DNA from: Xanthobacteraceae bacterium
GTDB taxonomy: Bacteria; Pseudomonadota; Alphaproteobacteria; Rhizobiales; Xanthobacteraceae
Reading direction: 5' to 3'
Length of the DNA stretch: 64,000 nucleotides
Assembly: GCA_022844485.1 (NCBI GenBank)
Contig: JALHLQ010000021.1
Span: 1 to 64,000, forward strand
Shown: one piece after another, positions 16,678 through 25,130 of the stretch
Numbering within the stretch: position 1 is the first letter of the stretch
How the letters are laid out: each line of letters starts with the position of its first letter
Program-made: the position numbers and the translations under genes
Notes under the pieces: generated by a model
What the model was told of the DNA's origin: nothing
The model's input: only the letters and a program-made list of their open reading frames with translations
The model's database searches: none

Positions 16678-16720
16678 TCCCCTGTACTCCGATCCGTTTG
16701 TCCCAGGACGCGCCGCACAT

Positions 16721-17395
16721 ATGTTCACTATATGTTCTAATTGTGGCGCCACTTTTGAGACGAGCAATCATGCACAGGTTCATGGTGTACCTCTAGCAAG
16801 AGCTATCCGCGTTCACCGCCGTGCCTCATCCTTTTTCACCATCGGCCATTCGACGCGGTCGATTGAGGTACTCATCGCGCTCTTGCGCGCGTCGCAGGTG
16901 GAGCTTGTCCTCGACGTGCGAAAGATGCCGCGCTCGCGCACGAACCCGCAGTTCAACAGCGATACGTTGCCAGGCAGCCTTGCGCCGCTTCAGATCGGCT
17001 ATGAGCATATCGCCGCGCTCGGCGGATTGCGCTCGCGGCAGGGCACCGGGCCTTCGCCGAACGGCTTCTAAGAGAATCAAAGCTTCCGCAATTATGCGGA
17101 TTACGCGATGACGGAGCCGTTCCGCGCCGGCCTTGCGCGACTCATGATGATCGGGCGCGAGCGCCGCTGCGCCGTGATGTGTGCGGAGGCGGTGTGGTGG
17201 CGCTGCCACCGGCGCATCATCGCCGACTACCTGCTCGCCGCCGGCGAAAGCGTCTTCCACATCCTCGGTCGCGGCCATGTCGAGCCGGCGAAGCTCACGC
17301 CGGCGGCACAGGTCTCGTCCGATGCGGTGATCGTCTATGCGCCTCCGGAGGACGCCTCGGTCACACCATCAGCCGGTCGGCCGGAAGATCGGTGA
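16721..17395 (+). pseudogene. DUF488 family gene with an internal stop
   Basis: The upstream part encodes the DUF488 core: FFTIGHSTRSIEVLIALLR, VLDVRKMPRSRTNPQFN and AALGGLRS. After SPNGF the frame meets TAA (17069-17071), then continues in the same frame as ENQSFRNYADYAM, AVMCAEAVWWRCHRRIIADYLL and HILGRGHVEP, the normal C-terminal half. Family members usually have an aromatic residue, often Trp, where the stop is. The single stop makes two fragments, so the gene is probably dead or mis-sequenced. The exact start is uncertain. The 3' end overlaps the DUF1445 gene on the other strand. Confidence 0.8.
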
Positions 17396-18134
17396 CAAAA
17401 CTGTGTGCCGGCGCGTGCGCGATGAAGAGCGGCAGCTTTGCGTTTTCCGCCGCGCTTTGCGGGGTGACGCCGCACGCCCAGAACACCGGGATGAGATGAT
17501 CGGGGAGCGGCGGCACCGGACCGCCGAACAGCGGCTCATCGAGATCGGCGCCGATCGCAGCGGGATCGCCGATATGGATCGGCGCGCCGTGGTTCTGCGG
17601 AAAGCGCGCCGTGATCTGGGTGGCGGTGATCGCCTGCGCCGGCGTGAGGTAGCGCATGGTGACGATGAGGTCGCCGCGGAACGGCCCGGCAGGCTCGGTC
17701 GGCTGCGTCGTGCGAAGCACCCAGCGGTCGCGGTCGGTCGGCACGCCGGCGCGCTCGAGCGCATCGTCGAAGGTGATGCCGGAGCCGATCAGAAAGGCGA
17801 CCAGATCGTCGCGCCAAAGCTCGGCGATGTCGGTGCGGTCTGGCTGACGCAGGCCGTCGATGAAGACGGCGTAACGCGCGCAATCCGTGCGGAGATCGGC
17901 GGCGGGGGCGAGCCTGCGCGGAACCGGGTCGCCGGGCTCCGTCACTTCGAGCACCGGACAGGCGCGAGAATTGCGCTCGCAATAGAGCAGGAAGTCGAAC
18001 GCATAGGCCTTCGGCAGGATCGCGAGATTGCATTGCACGAAGCCCGGCGCGAGGCCGCGGCTCGTGCCGCTGATGCGGCCGGCGCGAATCTCGCGGCGGA
18101 CGCGTTCGCTTTCGCTGATCCGGTCGGAATTCAT
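17361..18134 (-). CDS. DUF1445 putative hydro-lyase
   Basis: The 257-residue protein matches the DUF1445/putative hydro-lyase family (related to the N-terminal part of vertebrate D-glutamate cyclase) across its full length. Conserved runs include RGLAPGFVQCNLAILP, FLLYCERNSRACPVLE, FLIGSGITFDDALE and VFWACGVTPQ. Biochemical function in bacteria is largely unassigned. Its start overlaps the stop of the PL22-like gene (ATGA), so it is the last gene of the IclR/TRAP locus. A role on an acidic intermediate is inference. Confidence 0.88.
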   Translation of the reverse strand: MNSDRISESERVRREIRAGRISGTSRGLAPGFVQCNLAILPKAYAFDFLLYCERNSRACPVLEVTEPGDPVPRRLAPAADLRTDCARYAVFIDGLRQPDRTDIAELWRDDLVAFLIGSGITFDDALERAGVPTDRDRWVLRTTQPTEPAGPFRGDLIVTMRYLTPAQAITATQITARFPQNHGAPIHIGDPAAIGADLDEPLFGGPVPPLPDHLIPVFWACGVTPQSAAENAKLPLFIAHAPAHSFVTDLPADRLMV

Positions 18135-19237
18135 CGCGGCGTCCCGTCGACCATGACTTCGTAGATCTGCGCCGTTCCGCTCCGGTCGGACGTGAAGACG
18201 ACGCGCGAGCCGTCCGGCGCGAAGCGCGGATGCGGATGCGTGTGCTGGCGCGCCTCGACCGCAACCGGCCCGTCATTATAGGGGAACGGCCCGCGCCAAT
18301 GCGCGCCTTCCGAGGTGGCCTCGCTGGCGCAAAGAAATTCCGCCGTCTCGGCGTGCGGGCCGCCCTCGACCGGAAAAACATGCAAGCCGCGATCGGGGAC
18401 ATTGGTGTCGCACACGAACCGGCGTCCGGCGGCATCGGGCGCTGCATGCCACGCCGGAAAGCGCGTGATCCATCGCGTGCCGCCGGTCGCGACGTCGACG
18501 ATGCGCATTCCGTTCGGCCAATCGACAAAGGCGACGGCCCGGCGGTGCGGCACCCAGACCTCGTGCGTGATCCATTGCAGGCGATGCTCGCGCGCATAGA
18601 GGCGGCGGTTTGCGGCGCCGCTGCGGTCGGTGATCCAGACGCGATCGGTGAGCGGGCCGGCGTAGAGGATCAGGTCCTCGTCGTCGGGGCAGAATTGCGG
18701 ATGGCCGACGGTGTCACGCTCGAGAATGACGGTGCTCGTCGTCCGTTCCGTGTCGATCAACACCATGCGCGTCGCTGCGCCGGTCTTCACCGGCACGGCC
18801 CACCAGCGGCCGCTGCGCGACAGCGCGGTGGTTCCCATGGCCGCGCCCACCATGCCTTTCTCGCGCATCGCGACCGCGCCGAAATCGGCAAGCTGTTGTT
18901 CTGCAAGCGTGTCGAGGTCCACGCGCCAGGCCTGCGCGCTCGCGGTGAAATAGACGAAGCGGCCGTCGGCGGACGGATGAATCGACCACTCGGCGAGATC
19001 GGGCCGGTCGGTCGCCTGGACGAGATCGCCGCTTGCGCGCTCCTCGAAGAAGATTTGCGGCGCGCCGCTGCGGTGCGACACGAAAACGAGACGGCGCATC
19101 GCGTCATCATAGGCGGGAACGAAGAAGAACGGGTGATGATGGATGCTGGGATGCGACGTGACCTGGCGAAGACGCCGTCCGCTGATCGGATCGGCGAAGC
19201 TGCGATCCTCACGCGGGTAGCGCGCTCCCTTGCTCAT
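18131..19237 (-). CDS. Oligogalacturonate-lyase-like (PL22-type) beta-propeller protein
   Basis: The 368-residue protein has no signal peptide, so it is cytoplasmic, and consists of TolB/PD40-like propeller repeats. It keeps a QxxHxH signature (Gln331, His334, His336 in QHTHPH), His264 in AWHAAP and His225 in THEVW. As I recall the Yersinia family 22 lyase, Mn is held by His287, Gln350, His353 and His355 with His242 as base. The spacing here (67 and 106 before the Gln, against 63 and 108) is close. Such enzymes split unsaturated digalacturonate. Starts and ends overlap neighbours by 4 bases on both sides, so it is translationally coupled to the TRAP permease. Confidence 0.75.
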   Translation of the reverse strand: MSKGARYPREDRSFADPISGRRLRQVTSHPSIHHHPFFFVPAYDDAMRRLVFVSHRSGAPQIFFEERASGDLVQATDRPDLAEWSIHPSADGRFVYFTASAQAWRVDLDTLAEQQLADFGAVAMREKGMVGAAMGTTALSRSGRWWAVPVKTGAATRMVLIDTERTTSTVILERDTVGHPQFCPDDEDLILYAGPLTDRVWITDRSGAANRRLYAREHRLQWITHEVWVPHRRAVAFVDWPNGMRIVDVATGGTRWITRFPAWHAAPDAAGRRFVCDTNVPDRGLHVFPVEGGPHAETAEFLCASEATSEGAHWRGPFPYNDGPVAVEARQHTHPHPRFAPDGSRVVFTSDRSGTAQIYEVMVDGTPR

Positions 19238-21117
19238 TCGCCGGCGGCGACGCTGGGCTGCGGCCGCAAGAAAAGGTTTCGGAACGACCACATTAGCAGC
19301 GCGGCGAAGGCGATCAGCGCCGCGATCCGACCGACCGCGCCGTAGACGGACAGAAGCAACATGATGGCGACCAAGCCGTAGAGCGCCCGCTCGGGCACCG
19401 CGAGCTTTCCGTTGAGATAGCCGGCGATCATGATCGTCCAGGCGGAGGCGCCGCTGCCAAGCGCCAAGGCTGCGAATGCGATCGCCCCGGGGGTCCCGAC
19501 AAACAGGATCGCGGGATCGAACACAAAGGCCACCGGGATCAAGAACGACGGAAGGCCGAGCACGAAGGCGTGCCAGCCGGTGCGGTTGGCGTTCGCCTTG
19601 GCGATTCCCGCGGCCGTATAGGAGGCGAGCGCCACTGGCGGCGTGATCATCGACAGCACCGAGAAGAACAAGACATAGAAGTGCGCGGCCAGCGCCTCGA
19701 CGCCGAGCCGCTGCAGCGCGGGCACGAACAGGATCGCGCCGATGACGTAAGCCGCAACCGTCGGCAGGCCCATGCCGAGGATGAGGATGCCGATGGCGAT
19801 GAAGAGGAGCGAGCCCAGCATCGTGCCGCCGCCGAGCGAGAGCATCTCGCCGGAAAACTTGATCGCAAGATTCGACTGGACCGCGACGGCGATGATGATG
19901 CCGATGGCGGCGATGGGAATCGCCACCTGCGAGGCCTGCTTCGCGCAATCGTCGGTCATGGTGAGGAAGCGTTTCGGCGTCAGCGGCTTGCCGCCGGGCA
20001 AATAGCTGCAGGCCCAGGCGACAAGGCCGCCGATGACGGCCGCCATCGGCGCGTCATAGCCGATCGCAAAGGCGCCGATCAGCGCCAGCGGCGGCGAGAG
20101 CAGGACGATCCGGCGCAGCACCGGCGCGATCGCGTCGATCTCAGCCGCAGGAAGGCTGCCGATGCCGGATTTCAGCGCCTTCAAGTGCACGAGCAGATAC
20201 AGCGAGCCGAAATAGGCCAGCGCCGGAAGCGTTGCCGCCAGCGCGACCTTCGCATAAGGCACGCCGAGAATGTCGGCCATCACGAACGCGGCGATCCCCA
20301 TCACCGGCGGCATCAATTGCCCGCCTGTCGAGGCGATCGCCTCGTGCGCGGCGGCGGATTCCGGCGTGTAGCCGGTGCGCTTCATCAAGGGGATCGTGAA
20401 CGATCCGGTGGCCGTGACATTGGCGACCGCGGATCCGCTGACGGTGCCGAACATCGCGCTCGAGACCACTTCTGCCTTCGCCGCGCCGCCGGGCCGCCGC
20501 CCGACAAGCTTCAGCGCGACATCCATGAACAATTCGCTGCCGCCGACCACGGCGTAGATCGCGCTGAAGGCGAGGAAGTAGAAAACAAGCGTCACCGAGG
20601 TTTCGGTCGTGATGCCGAAAACGCCGTGCCCCGCCATGGTCATGATCTCGATGAATTCGGCAAAGCCAAAACCGCCAAAGCGCAGCCAGCCGGGCATCGC
20701 GGGGCCGATGAAGGCGTAGGCCGCAAAGGCGAGCATGACCGAGAGCAGGTTCCAGCCGATCACGCGGCGCACCGTCTCGCCCAAGAGAACGAGCGTGATG
20801 AGGCCGAAAATCTGATCCGGCACGAGCACCGGATCGACGTTCTCCATGCGCTCGGTCAGATAATTCGCATGGGTGACGTAATAGGCGGCCGTTGCAATGG
20901 TGACGAGGACCAGCAGCGCATCCACGGCAACGGCGGCGAGGCGGTGCTTCGCCGTGGGCGCCAGCGGCTGCCACAGAATGACGAGCAGCACGGCCGTCAG
21001 GACATGCAAAGGCCGCTCGATCATCGGCAGTTGGGGCCGATAGAGCAGATACATCTGCCCGATGAACCAGGCCGCGCCGAGCGCCGTGCGGACGATGACG
21101 AGCCACTTGGGCATCAC
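19234..21117 (-). CDS. TRAP transporter fused permease (4TM/12TM type)
   Basis: The 627-residue membrane protein fuses the small (DctQ-like, about 1-130) and large (DctM-like) permease subunits. Hallmarks are the GTVSGSAVANVTATGSFTIPLMKR and GGQLMPPVMGIAAFVMAD loops in the first half and GMGLPTVAAYVIGAI with SMITPPVALASYTAAGIAKAN in the second. This fused form works with TAXI-type binding proteins, one of which is encoded just upstream. It imports organic acids or similar solutes with an ion gradient. Confidence 0.95.
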   Translation of the reverse strand: MMPKWLVIVRTALGAAWFIGQMYLLYRPQLPMIERPLHVLTAVLLVILWQPLAPTAKHRLAAVAVDALLVLVTIATAAYYVTHANYLTERMENVDPVLVPDQIFGLITLVLLGETVRRVIGWNLLSVMLAFAAYAFIGPAMPGWLRFGGFGFAEFIEIMTMAGHGVFGITTETSVTLVFYFLAFSAIYAVVGGSELFMDVALKLVGRRPGGAAKAEVVSSAMFGTVSGSAVANVTATGSFTIPLMKRTGYTPESAAAHEAIASTGGQLMPPVMGIAAFVMADILGVPYAKVALAATLPALAYFGSLYLLVHLKALKSGIGSLPAAEIDAIAPVLRRIVLLSPPLALIGAFAIGYDAPMAAVIGGLVAWACSYLPGGKPLTPKRFLTMTDDCAKQASQVAIPIAAIGIIIAVAVQSNLAIKFSGEMLSLGGGTMLGSLLFIAIGILILGMGLPTVAAYVIGAILFVPALQRLGVEALAAHFYVLFFSVLSMITPPVALASYTAAGIAKANANRTGWHAFVLGLPSFLIPVAFVFDPAILFVGTPGAIAFAALALGSGASAWTIMIAGYLNGKLAVPERALYGLVAIMLLLSVYGAVGRIAALIAFAALLMWSFRNLFLRPQPSVAAGE

Positions 21118-21127
21118 GTTATCCGTT

Positions 21128-21214
21128 CGTCATGGCCGGGCCTGATCCGGCCATCCATGCCGTGTTGAGCGCTCTCGAAAGACGTGGATGCCCGGCTCAA
21201 GGCCGGGCATGACG
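21128..21214. repeat. Imperfect large inverted repeat (REP-like element)
   Basis: Arms of about 34 bases (CGTCATGGCCGGGCCTGATC onward at 21128, and its near complement ending GCATGACG at 21214) face each other between the TAXI receptor and permease genes. The CGTCATG-NCCGG-TGA-CCGG-CATCCA pattern is common in Bradyrhizobium-like genomes. It could tune the relative expression of the two genes. Confidence 0.75.
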
Positions 21215-21234
21215 CCGAGGCCTGGGTGCGCAAC

Positions 21235-22245
21235 TCACTGCGTTGCGCGAAGCCAGCCGCGCTCCCGATAATAGCGCTCGGCGCCGGGGTGCAGCGGAAT
21301 CGCGTTGTTCTCCGGCTTCCAGGCGTCCTCGGGCACGAAGTCGTTGAAGGCCTGATGCGCCTTGACCAGCGTGTCCTTGTTCTCCACCACGAGTTTCGTC
21401 ACCTTGTAGGCGATGTCGTCGGGCAGATCCTTGTGCGCGATGATGCTGGTGCCGAGATCGACCGTTTTCGTCGGCCCGTTCTGGCCCTTGAACACGGGCG
21501 GCATGCTCACCGCCTTCAGCCCGTTCTTGGCCAGGAAGTCGAGCGTCTTTTGCGGGTAGTCGAGGAAGCGCATGTCGACGGTGAGCGTGATCTCGGTCAC
21601 CGCGGGATGACCCTTCGGCGCGCTCTCGAAGTAGAGGTCGGCGCGCCCGTCACGCAGCATGCTGGTGGTTTGCGCGGCGTCGACCTGCAGCAACCGGCCC
21701 TCCTTCTTGAAGGTCTCGACATCGTGGCCGAGCGATTGCAGCACGAGCCGCGCCACCGGCGGAACCGAGCTTCCCGCGGGCTTCATGATGATGCGCAGGG
21801 TCTTGTCGGCCAGCGCCTTCTCCAGCGTGTCGTTGCCGGTGCGCTTGATGTAGTCCTCGCGCAGCATGGCGACGATCCAGAGCGGATTGATGCCGCCGAC
21901 CAGGCTGCGGATATCCTGATGCTGCTTGCCCTTGTAGATTTCGGGCTCGCCCATCCAGGCCCAGGCGGCGGTCGCGACATTCGAGAAGGCGATCTGTGCC
22001 TTGTTCTCGTTCGCCACAACCGGGTTGGCGATGCCGCCGCCGCGCGCGAGCACCTCAATCGTGGTTCCGGGCGGAAGATGCGGCTGGATCAGATTGGCCA
22101 CCGCGCCGCCCGCAACATACCACCAGGTATTCAGCGGCATGGCTCCGATCTTCAGATCGACCGGGGCCTGGGCGGACGCGGGGGGGCTTGCCCAGAGGGC
22201 AACGCCCAGAGCGAAGGCGGTGCAGACGGAGGCCCTGCGGGTCAT
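21235..22245 (-). CDS. TAXI-family TRAP solute-binding protein
   Basis: The 336-residue periplasmic receptor has a signal peptide (1-26, ending SAQA). TAXI family signs are a WWYVAGGAVANLI segment, RGGGIANPVVANENKAQIAFSN and the KPAGSSVPP ligand loop. It feeds the fused permease encoded downstream. An in-frame GTG overlaps the stop of the DHDPS-family gene, but the ATG at 22245 with AGAGAGGAG is the better start. Confidence 0.92.
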   Translation of the reverse strand: MTRRASVCTAFALGVALWASPPASAQAPVDLKIGAMPLNTWWYVAGGAVANLIQPHLPPGTTIEVLARGGGIANPVVANENKAQIAFSNVATAAWAWMGEPEIYKGKQHQDIRSLVGGINPLWIVAMLREDYIKRTGNDTLEKALADKTLRIIMKPAGSSVPPVARLVLQSLGHDVETFKKEGRLLQVDAAQTTSMLRDGRADLYFESAPKGHPAVTEITLTVDMRFLDYPQKTLDFLAKNGLKAVSMPPVFKGQNGPTKTVDLGTSIIAHKDLPDDIAYKVTKLVVENKDTLVKAHQAFNDFVPEDAWKPENNAIPLHPGAERYYRERGWLRATQ

Positions 22246-22268
22246 GGTTCGCTCCTCTCTATTGCTCG

Positions 22269-23213
22269 TCACTCGGCAGCCTGTTTCAACAGCATGCCGG
22301 CATCGTCAAGCGCGCGGCGGATCTGCTCGAGCTCCGCGCCTTCCGGTTTCCTGATCGGCGGACGCACGGTGTCGGAGCGGAAGCGTCCGGCCAGCATCAT
22401 CGCCGTCTTCATGCGTGCATGCGCGTCGCCCGTCGGCTCGCCGAGCCCGTAGACCGCTTCCTTCAGCGGATTGATCTGCAATTGCAGGTTCATCGCCTCT
22501 TTCAAATCGCCGCGCTGCACCGCGCGATGGAGCGCGGTAATCTTGTCGGGGATGAACGAGGCAAAGCCGACCAGCGCGCCGTCCACGCCCTGTACCATGG
22601 AGGCGAGCAGATACTCGTCGTGGCAGGTCAGCAGCGCCTTTTCCGGCGCGGCGCGGCGAAGCGCGGTGACGTCGCGCGCGTATTTGCTCATCTCGCGGGT
22701 GCCGATCTTGAAAGCCTTCACCCAGGGGAGCTTGGCGAGCTCCAGCAAGGTCTCGGTCGAGTAGGAGGCGCGCGTCCAGGCCGGGTAGATGTGGACGACG
22801 AGATCGAGCTTTGACGCATCGCCGATCGCGGCGAAGTAGTCGACGACGTGCTCGGGCTTCATGCCGAAGCGCAGCCACATATGCGGCGGCATCACCAGCG
22901 CGCCGGACGCGCCGGCCTCGACAAACGCATGCGCGTGCTCGACGGCCTCGTTGATTCCCTCGCAGCAGATGCCGGAGACGACCGGCACGCGGCCCTTGGC
23001 CTGCGACACGCAGATGCGCGTCACCTCCGCGCGCTCTTTCAGACTCAGCGCGAAGACCTCGCCCGTGTGCCCGTTGGTGACCAGGCCGGAGATGCCCTCA
23101 TGGGACAGAAGCCAGTCGACAAAATGCCGAAGCTCCGGCTCGTCGATCGCATAATCGTCACGAAACGGCACCTGCAGGGCGGGAAGGATGCCCTTGTAGT
23201 CCCACTTGCGCAT
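22269..23213 (-). CDS. Dihydrodipicolinate synthase-family aldolase/dehydratase
   Basis: The 314-residue TIM-barrel protein has the carboxylate loop TNGHTGE (47-52), Tyr143 in HIYPAW and a likely Schiff-base Lys169 in KAFKIGT. These are the catalytic elements of class I DHDPS/NAL enzymes. The sequence differs from true DapA, and the setting points to a sugar-acid aldolase or dehydratase acting on a 2-keto or 4-deoxy-5-keto acid. A perfect AAGGAGG ribosome site lies before the ATG. It is the first gene of the TRAP operon, 82 bases after the IclR stop. Confidence 0.9.
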   Translation of the reverse strand: MRKWDYKGILPALQVPFRDDYAIDEPELRHFVDWLLSHEGISGLVTNGHTGEVFALSLKERAEVTRICVSQAKGRVPVVSGICCEGINEAVEHAHAFVEAGASGALVMPPHMWLRFGMKPEHVVDYFAAIGDASKLDLVVHIYPAWTRASYSTETLLELAKLPWVKAFKIGTREMSKYARDVTALRRAAPEKALLTCHDEYLLASMVQGVDGALVGFASFIPDKITALHRAVQRGDLKEAMNLQLQINPLKEAVYGLGEPTGDAHARMKTAMMLAGRFRSDTVRPPIRKPEGAELEQIRRALDDAGMLLKQAAE

Positions 23214-23295
23214 TCGATCCTCCTTGGATCTGCTCAGACCATGATCTTGTCGCATATCTCGTGGCCCAGCGTGTCCTGCTTGGCCAAAGAATGCA

Positions 23296-24198
23296 CTAGA
23301 AACTTGCGCGTACCGCTCCGCTGGCCTGAAACGCGCGCGAAATCTCGGCGGCGGCGCATTGCAGCGGACCCAACGCACGGCTGCAGAATTCGTCGAGACC
23401 GGTTCGCACCGACGGCGCGGCGACACTGAGCGCGGCGACCGGATAGCCGTCGATGTCCAGCACCGGCACGGCAAGAAGCCGCAAGCCGCTGCCGAAATAG
23501 GAATCCCGCAGGGCGTAGCCGAGGCGTTTCACTTCGGCGATATCCCGCGCGATCTTCGTCGGACCCAAGGGAACGGGCTGCATGCCGCTGTCGCGGGGAC
23601 TCGCGCCAAGCGCGCGTTCGACTTCCTCGGCCGGCAGGAACGCCAGAATCGCCTGCCCGATCGCGCTGCAGAAAGCGGGAATGGTTGCGCCGACGCGGAT
23701 GTCGACCCCGATGCGGGCGGCGCCCGCCCTGACCCGCTCGATGTAGAGAACGTCCCCGCCGTCGAGCACCCCGAGACTTGCTGCCTCGTTCACCTCGCCG
23801 ACGAGCGATCGCAGAATCGGCCGCGCCAGTTCGCGCAAATCGGAATGACCGATCGCGTTCAGTCCGAGATCGGCGGCTTTCAGCGTAATGCGAAAGCGCT
23901 TGGAGTCCGGCACGCGCGCGACATAACCCAGCATCACCAGGGTGTTGAGCATCCGGAACGTGGTGCCCGGATCGAGCCGCGCCGCATTGGCGACTTCGCT
24001 CAGCGTCATTTCGATTTGGTCGGCGCGGAATGCCTCGAGGATGCGCAGGCCCTTGGCGAGCGAATTCACCACATTGCGATGGTTCTCGGCACGGGCTCGC
24101 GCAACAGCGTCGGAAACGGGGGATAGGCGCGCTCGCGCGGCCGGCTGCTGATTGTCAACGATTTGCGAGGTGTTCGCGTCAGCTTCCGCGTCGCTCAT
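23296..24198 (-). CDS. IclR-family transcriptional regulator
   Basis: The 300-residue protein has a winged helix-turn-helix (about 45-100: SLAKGLRILEAFR, MTLSEVANAARLDPGTTFRMLNTL) and a C-terminal IclR effector domain with IGVDIRVGATIPAFCSAIGQAILA and the SVAAP end motif. IclR proteins, including the pectin regulator KdgR, often control adjacent catabolic genes. It is read in the same direction as the transporter and lyase genes, which fits control of this locus. A palindrome sits 41 bases upstream. Confidence 0.93.
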   Translation of the reverse strand: MSDAEADANTSQIVDNQQPAARARLSPVSDAVARARAENHRNVVNSLAKGLRILEAFRADQIEMTLSEVANAARLDPGTTFRMLNTLVMLGYVARVPDSKRFRITLKAADLGLNAIGHSDLRELARPILRSLVGEVNEAASLGVLDGGDVLYIERVRAGAARIGVDIRVGATIPAFCSAIGQAILAFLPAEEVERALGASPRDSGMQPVPLGPTKIARDIAEVKRLGYALRDSYFGSGLRLLAVPVLDIDGYPVAALSVAAPSVRTGLDEFCSRALGPLQCAAAEISRAFQASGAVRASF

Positions 24199-24238
24199 GG
24201 CCGGTCAACTCCCCTGCATCACTCTTCGGAATGCGAAA

Positions 24239-24259
24239 CTTTTTTCTTATAGAGAAAAG
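24239..24259. promoter_or_regulatory. Candidate operator upstream of the IclR gene
   Basis: CTTTTTTCT-TAT-AGAGAAAAG is an inverted repeat with 9-base arms and one mismatch, in an AT-rich patch of otherwise GC-rich DNA. Its near edge is 41 bases before the IclR start, fitting autoregulation by the dimeric regulator. The promoter probably overlaps it. Confidence 0.45.
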
Positions 24260-24298
24260 CGTAAGGCTATGCCGCAAGGCGAGTCAAGGTGCTCCAGA

Positions 24299-25126
24299 TC
24301 AGCAAACGCTGTTGAAACGATCGATGCAGGTCCGCAGGACTTCTTCGCCGGGGCGCGTCCACCAATCCTCCGCGGAGAAGATCTCGACCTCTTGCGGACC
24401 GGCGAAGCCGGCGGCTTCGATCATGCGGCGAATGGCGCGGAGATCGATGACGCCGTCGCCCATCATGCCGCGGTCGAGCAGGAGGTCGCGCGTCGGCACG
24501 AGCCAGTCGCAGATGTGATGGGCGAGGATGCGGGACGACGCGCGCGCGATTTGGTCCGCCAGCTCCGGATCCCACCACACGTGGTAGACGTCGATCGCGA
24601 CGCCCACGCCATTGCCGAGCTGATCGCAGAGATCCAGCGCTTGGCCGAGCGTGTTCACGCAAGCGCGGTCGGCGGCATACATCGGATGCAGCGGTTCGAT
24701 CGCGAGCGGGATGCGGGCGGCGCGCGCCTGCGGCAGGATGGCGGCGATGCCGTCAGCCACCGTCTTGCGGGCGTCCTCGATGCTCCGCGAGCCCTTTGGG
24801 AGGCCGCCGACCACGAGGACGAGGCAGTCGGCTCCAAGCGTCGCAGCCTCGTCGATGGCGTGCCGGTTGTCGTCGATCGCGGCTTGGCGTCCGGCGGCAT
24901 CGGGCGCGGGAAACATGCCGCCCCGGCAATAGCCGGTGACGCGCATGCCGTGGTCCTTGATGATGCGCGCGGACTCCGACAGCCCGGTGGCAGCGACCTG
25001 GTCGCGCCAGGGATCGACAGCGCGGATGCCGAGTTTCGCGCAGGCCTCGACCGCCTGGCGCAGCGTCCATTGCTGGCGCACGGTCGCGAGATTGATGGAG
25101 AGGCCTTCGGTGCGCAGTCCGTGCAT
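24299..25126 (-). CDS. Sugar phosphate isomerase/epimerase (xylose isomerase-like TIM barrel)
   Basis: The 275-residue protein has the AP-endonuclease-2/xylose isomerase-like fold with metal-ligand candidates Glu in PLAIEPLHP, Asp/His in GVAIDVYHVWWD, His in AHHICDW and Glu in EVEIFS. Such proteins isomerise or epimerise sugars or keto-sugars using Mn or Mg. It follows the DUF993 gene by four bases and is the third gene of a three-gene unit. Confidence 0.87.
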   Translation of the reverse strand: MHGLRTEGLSINLATVRQQWTLRQAVEACAKLGIRAVDPWRDQVAATGLSESARIIKDHGMRVTGYCRGGMFPAPDAAGRQAAIDDNRHAIDEAATLGADCLVLVVGGLPKGSRSIEDARKTVADGIAAILPQARAARIPLAIEPLHPMYAADRACVNTLGQALDLCDQLGNGVGVAIDVYHVWWDPELADQIARASSRILAHHICDWLVPTRDLLLDRGMMGDGVIDLRAIRRMIEAAGFAGPQEVEIFSAEDWWTRPGEEVLRTCIDRFNSVC

Positions 25127-25130
25127 TCGG

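Noticed and set aside
15180-17400. Complete integrative element at tRNA-Leu
   Set aside because: No integrase gene and no second copy of the tRNA 3' end could be found within the window.
19570-21168. 532-residue plus-strand frame opposite the TRAP permease
   Set aside because: Same antisense effect; composition is Arg/Asp/His-rich without a domain.
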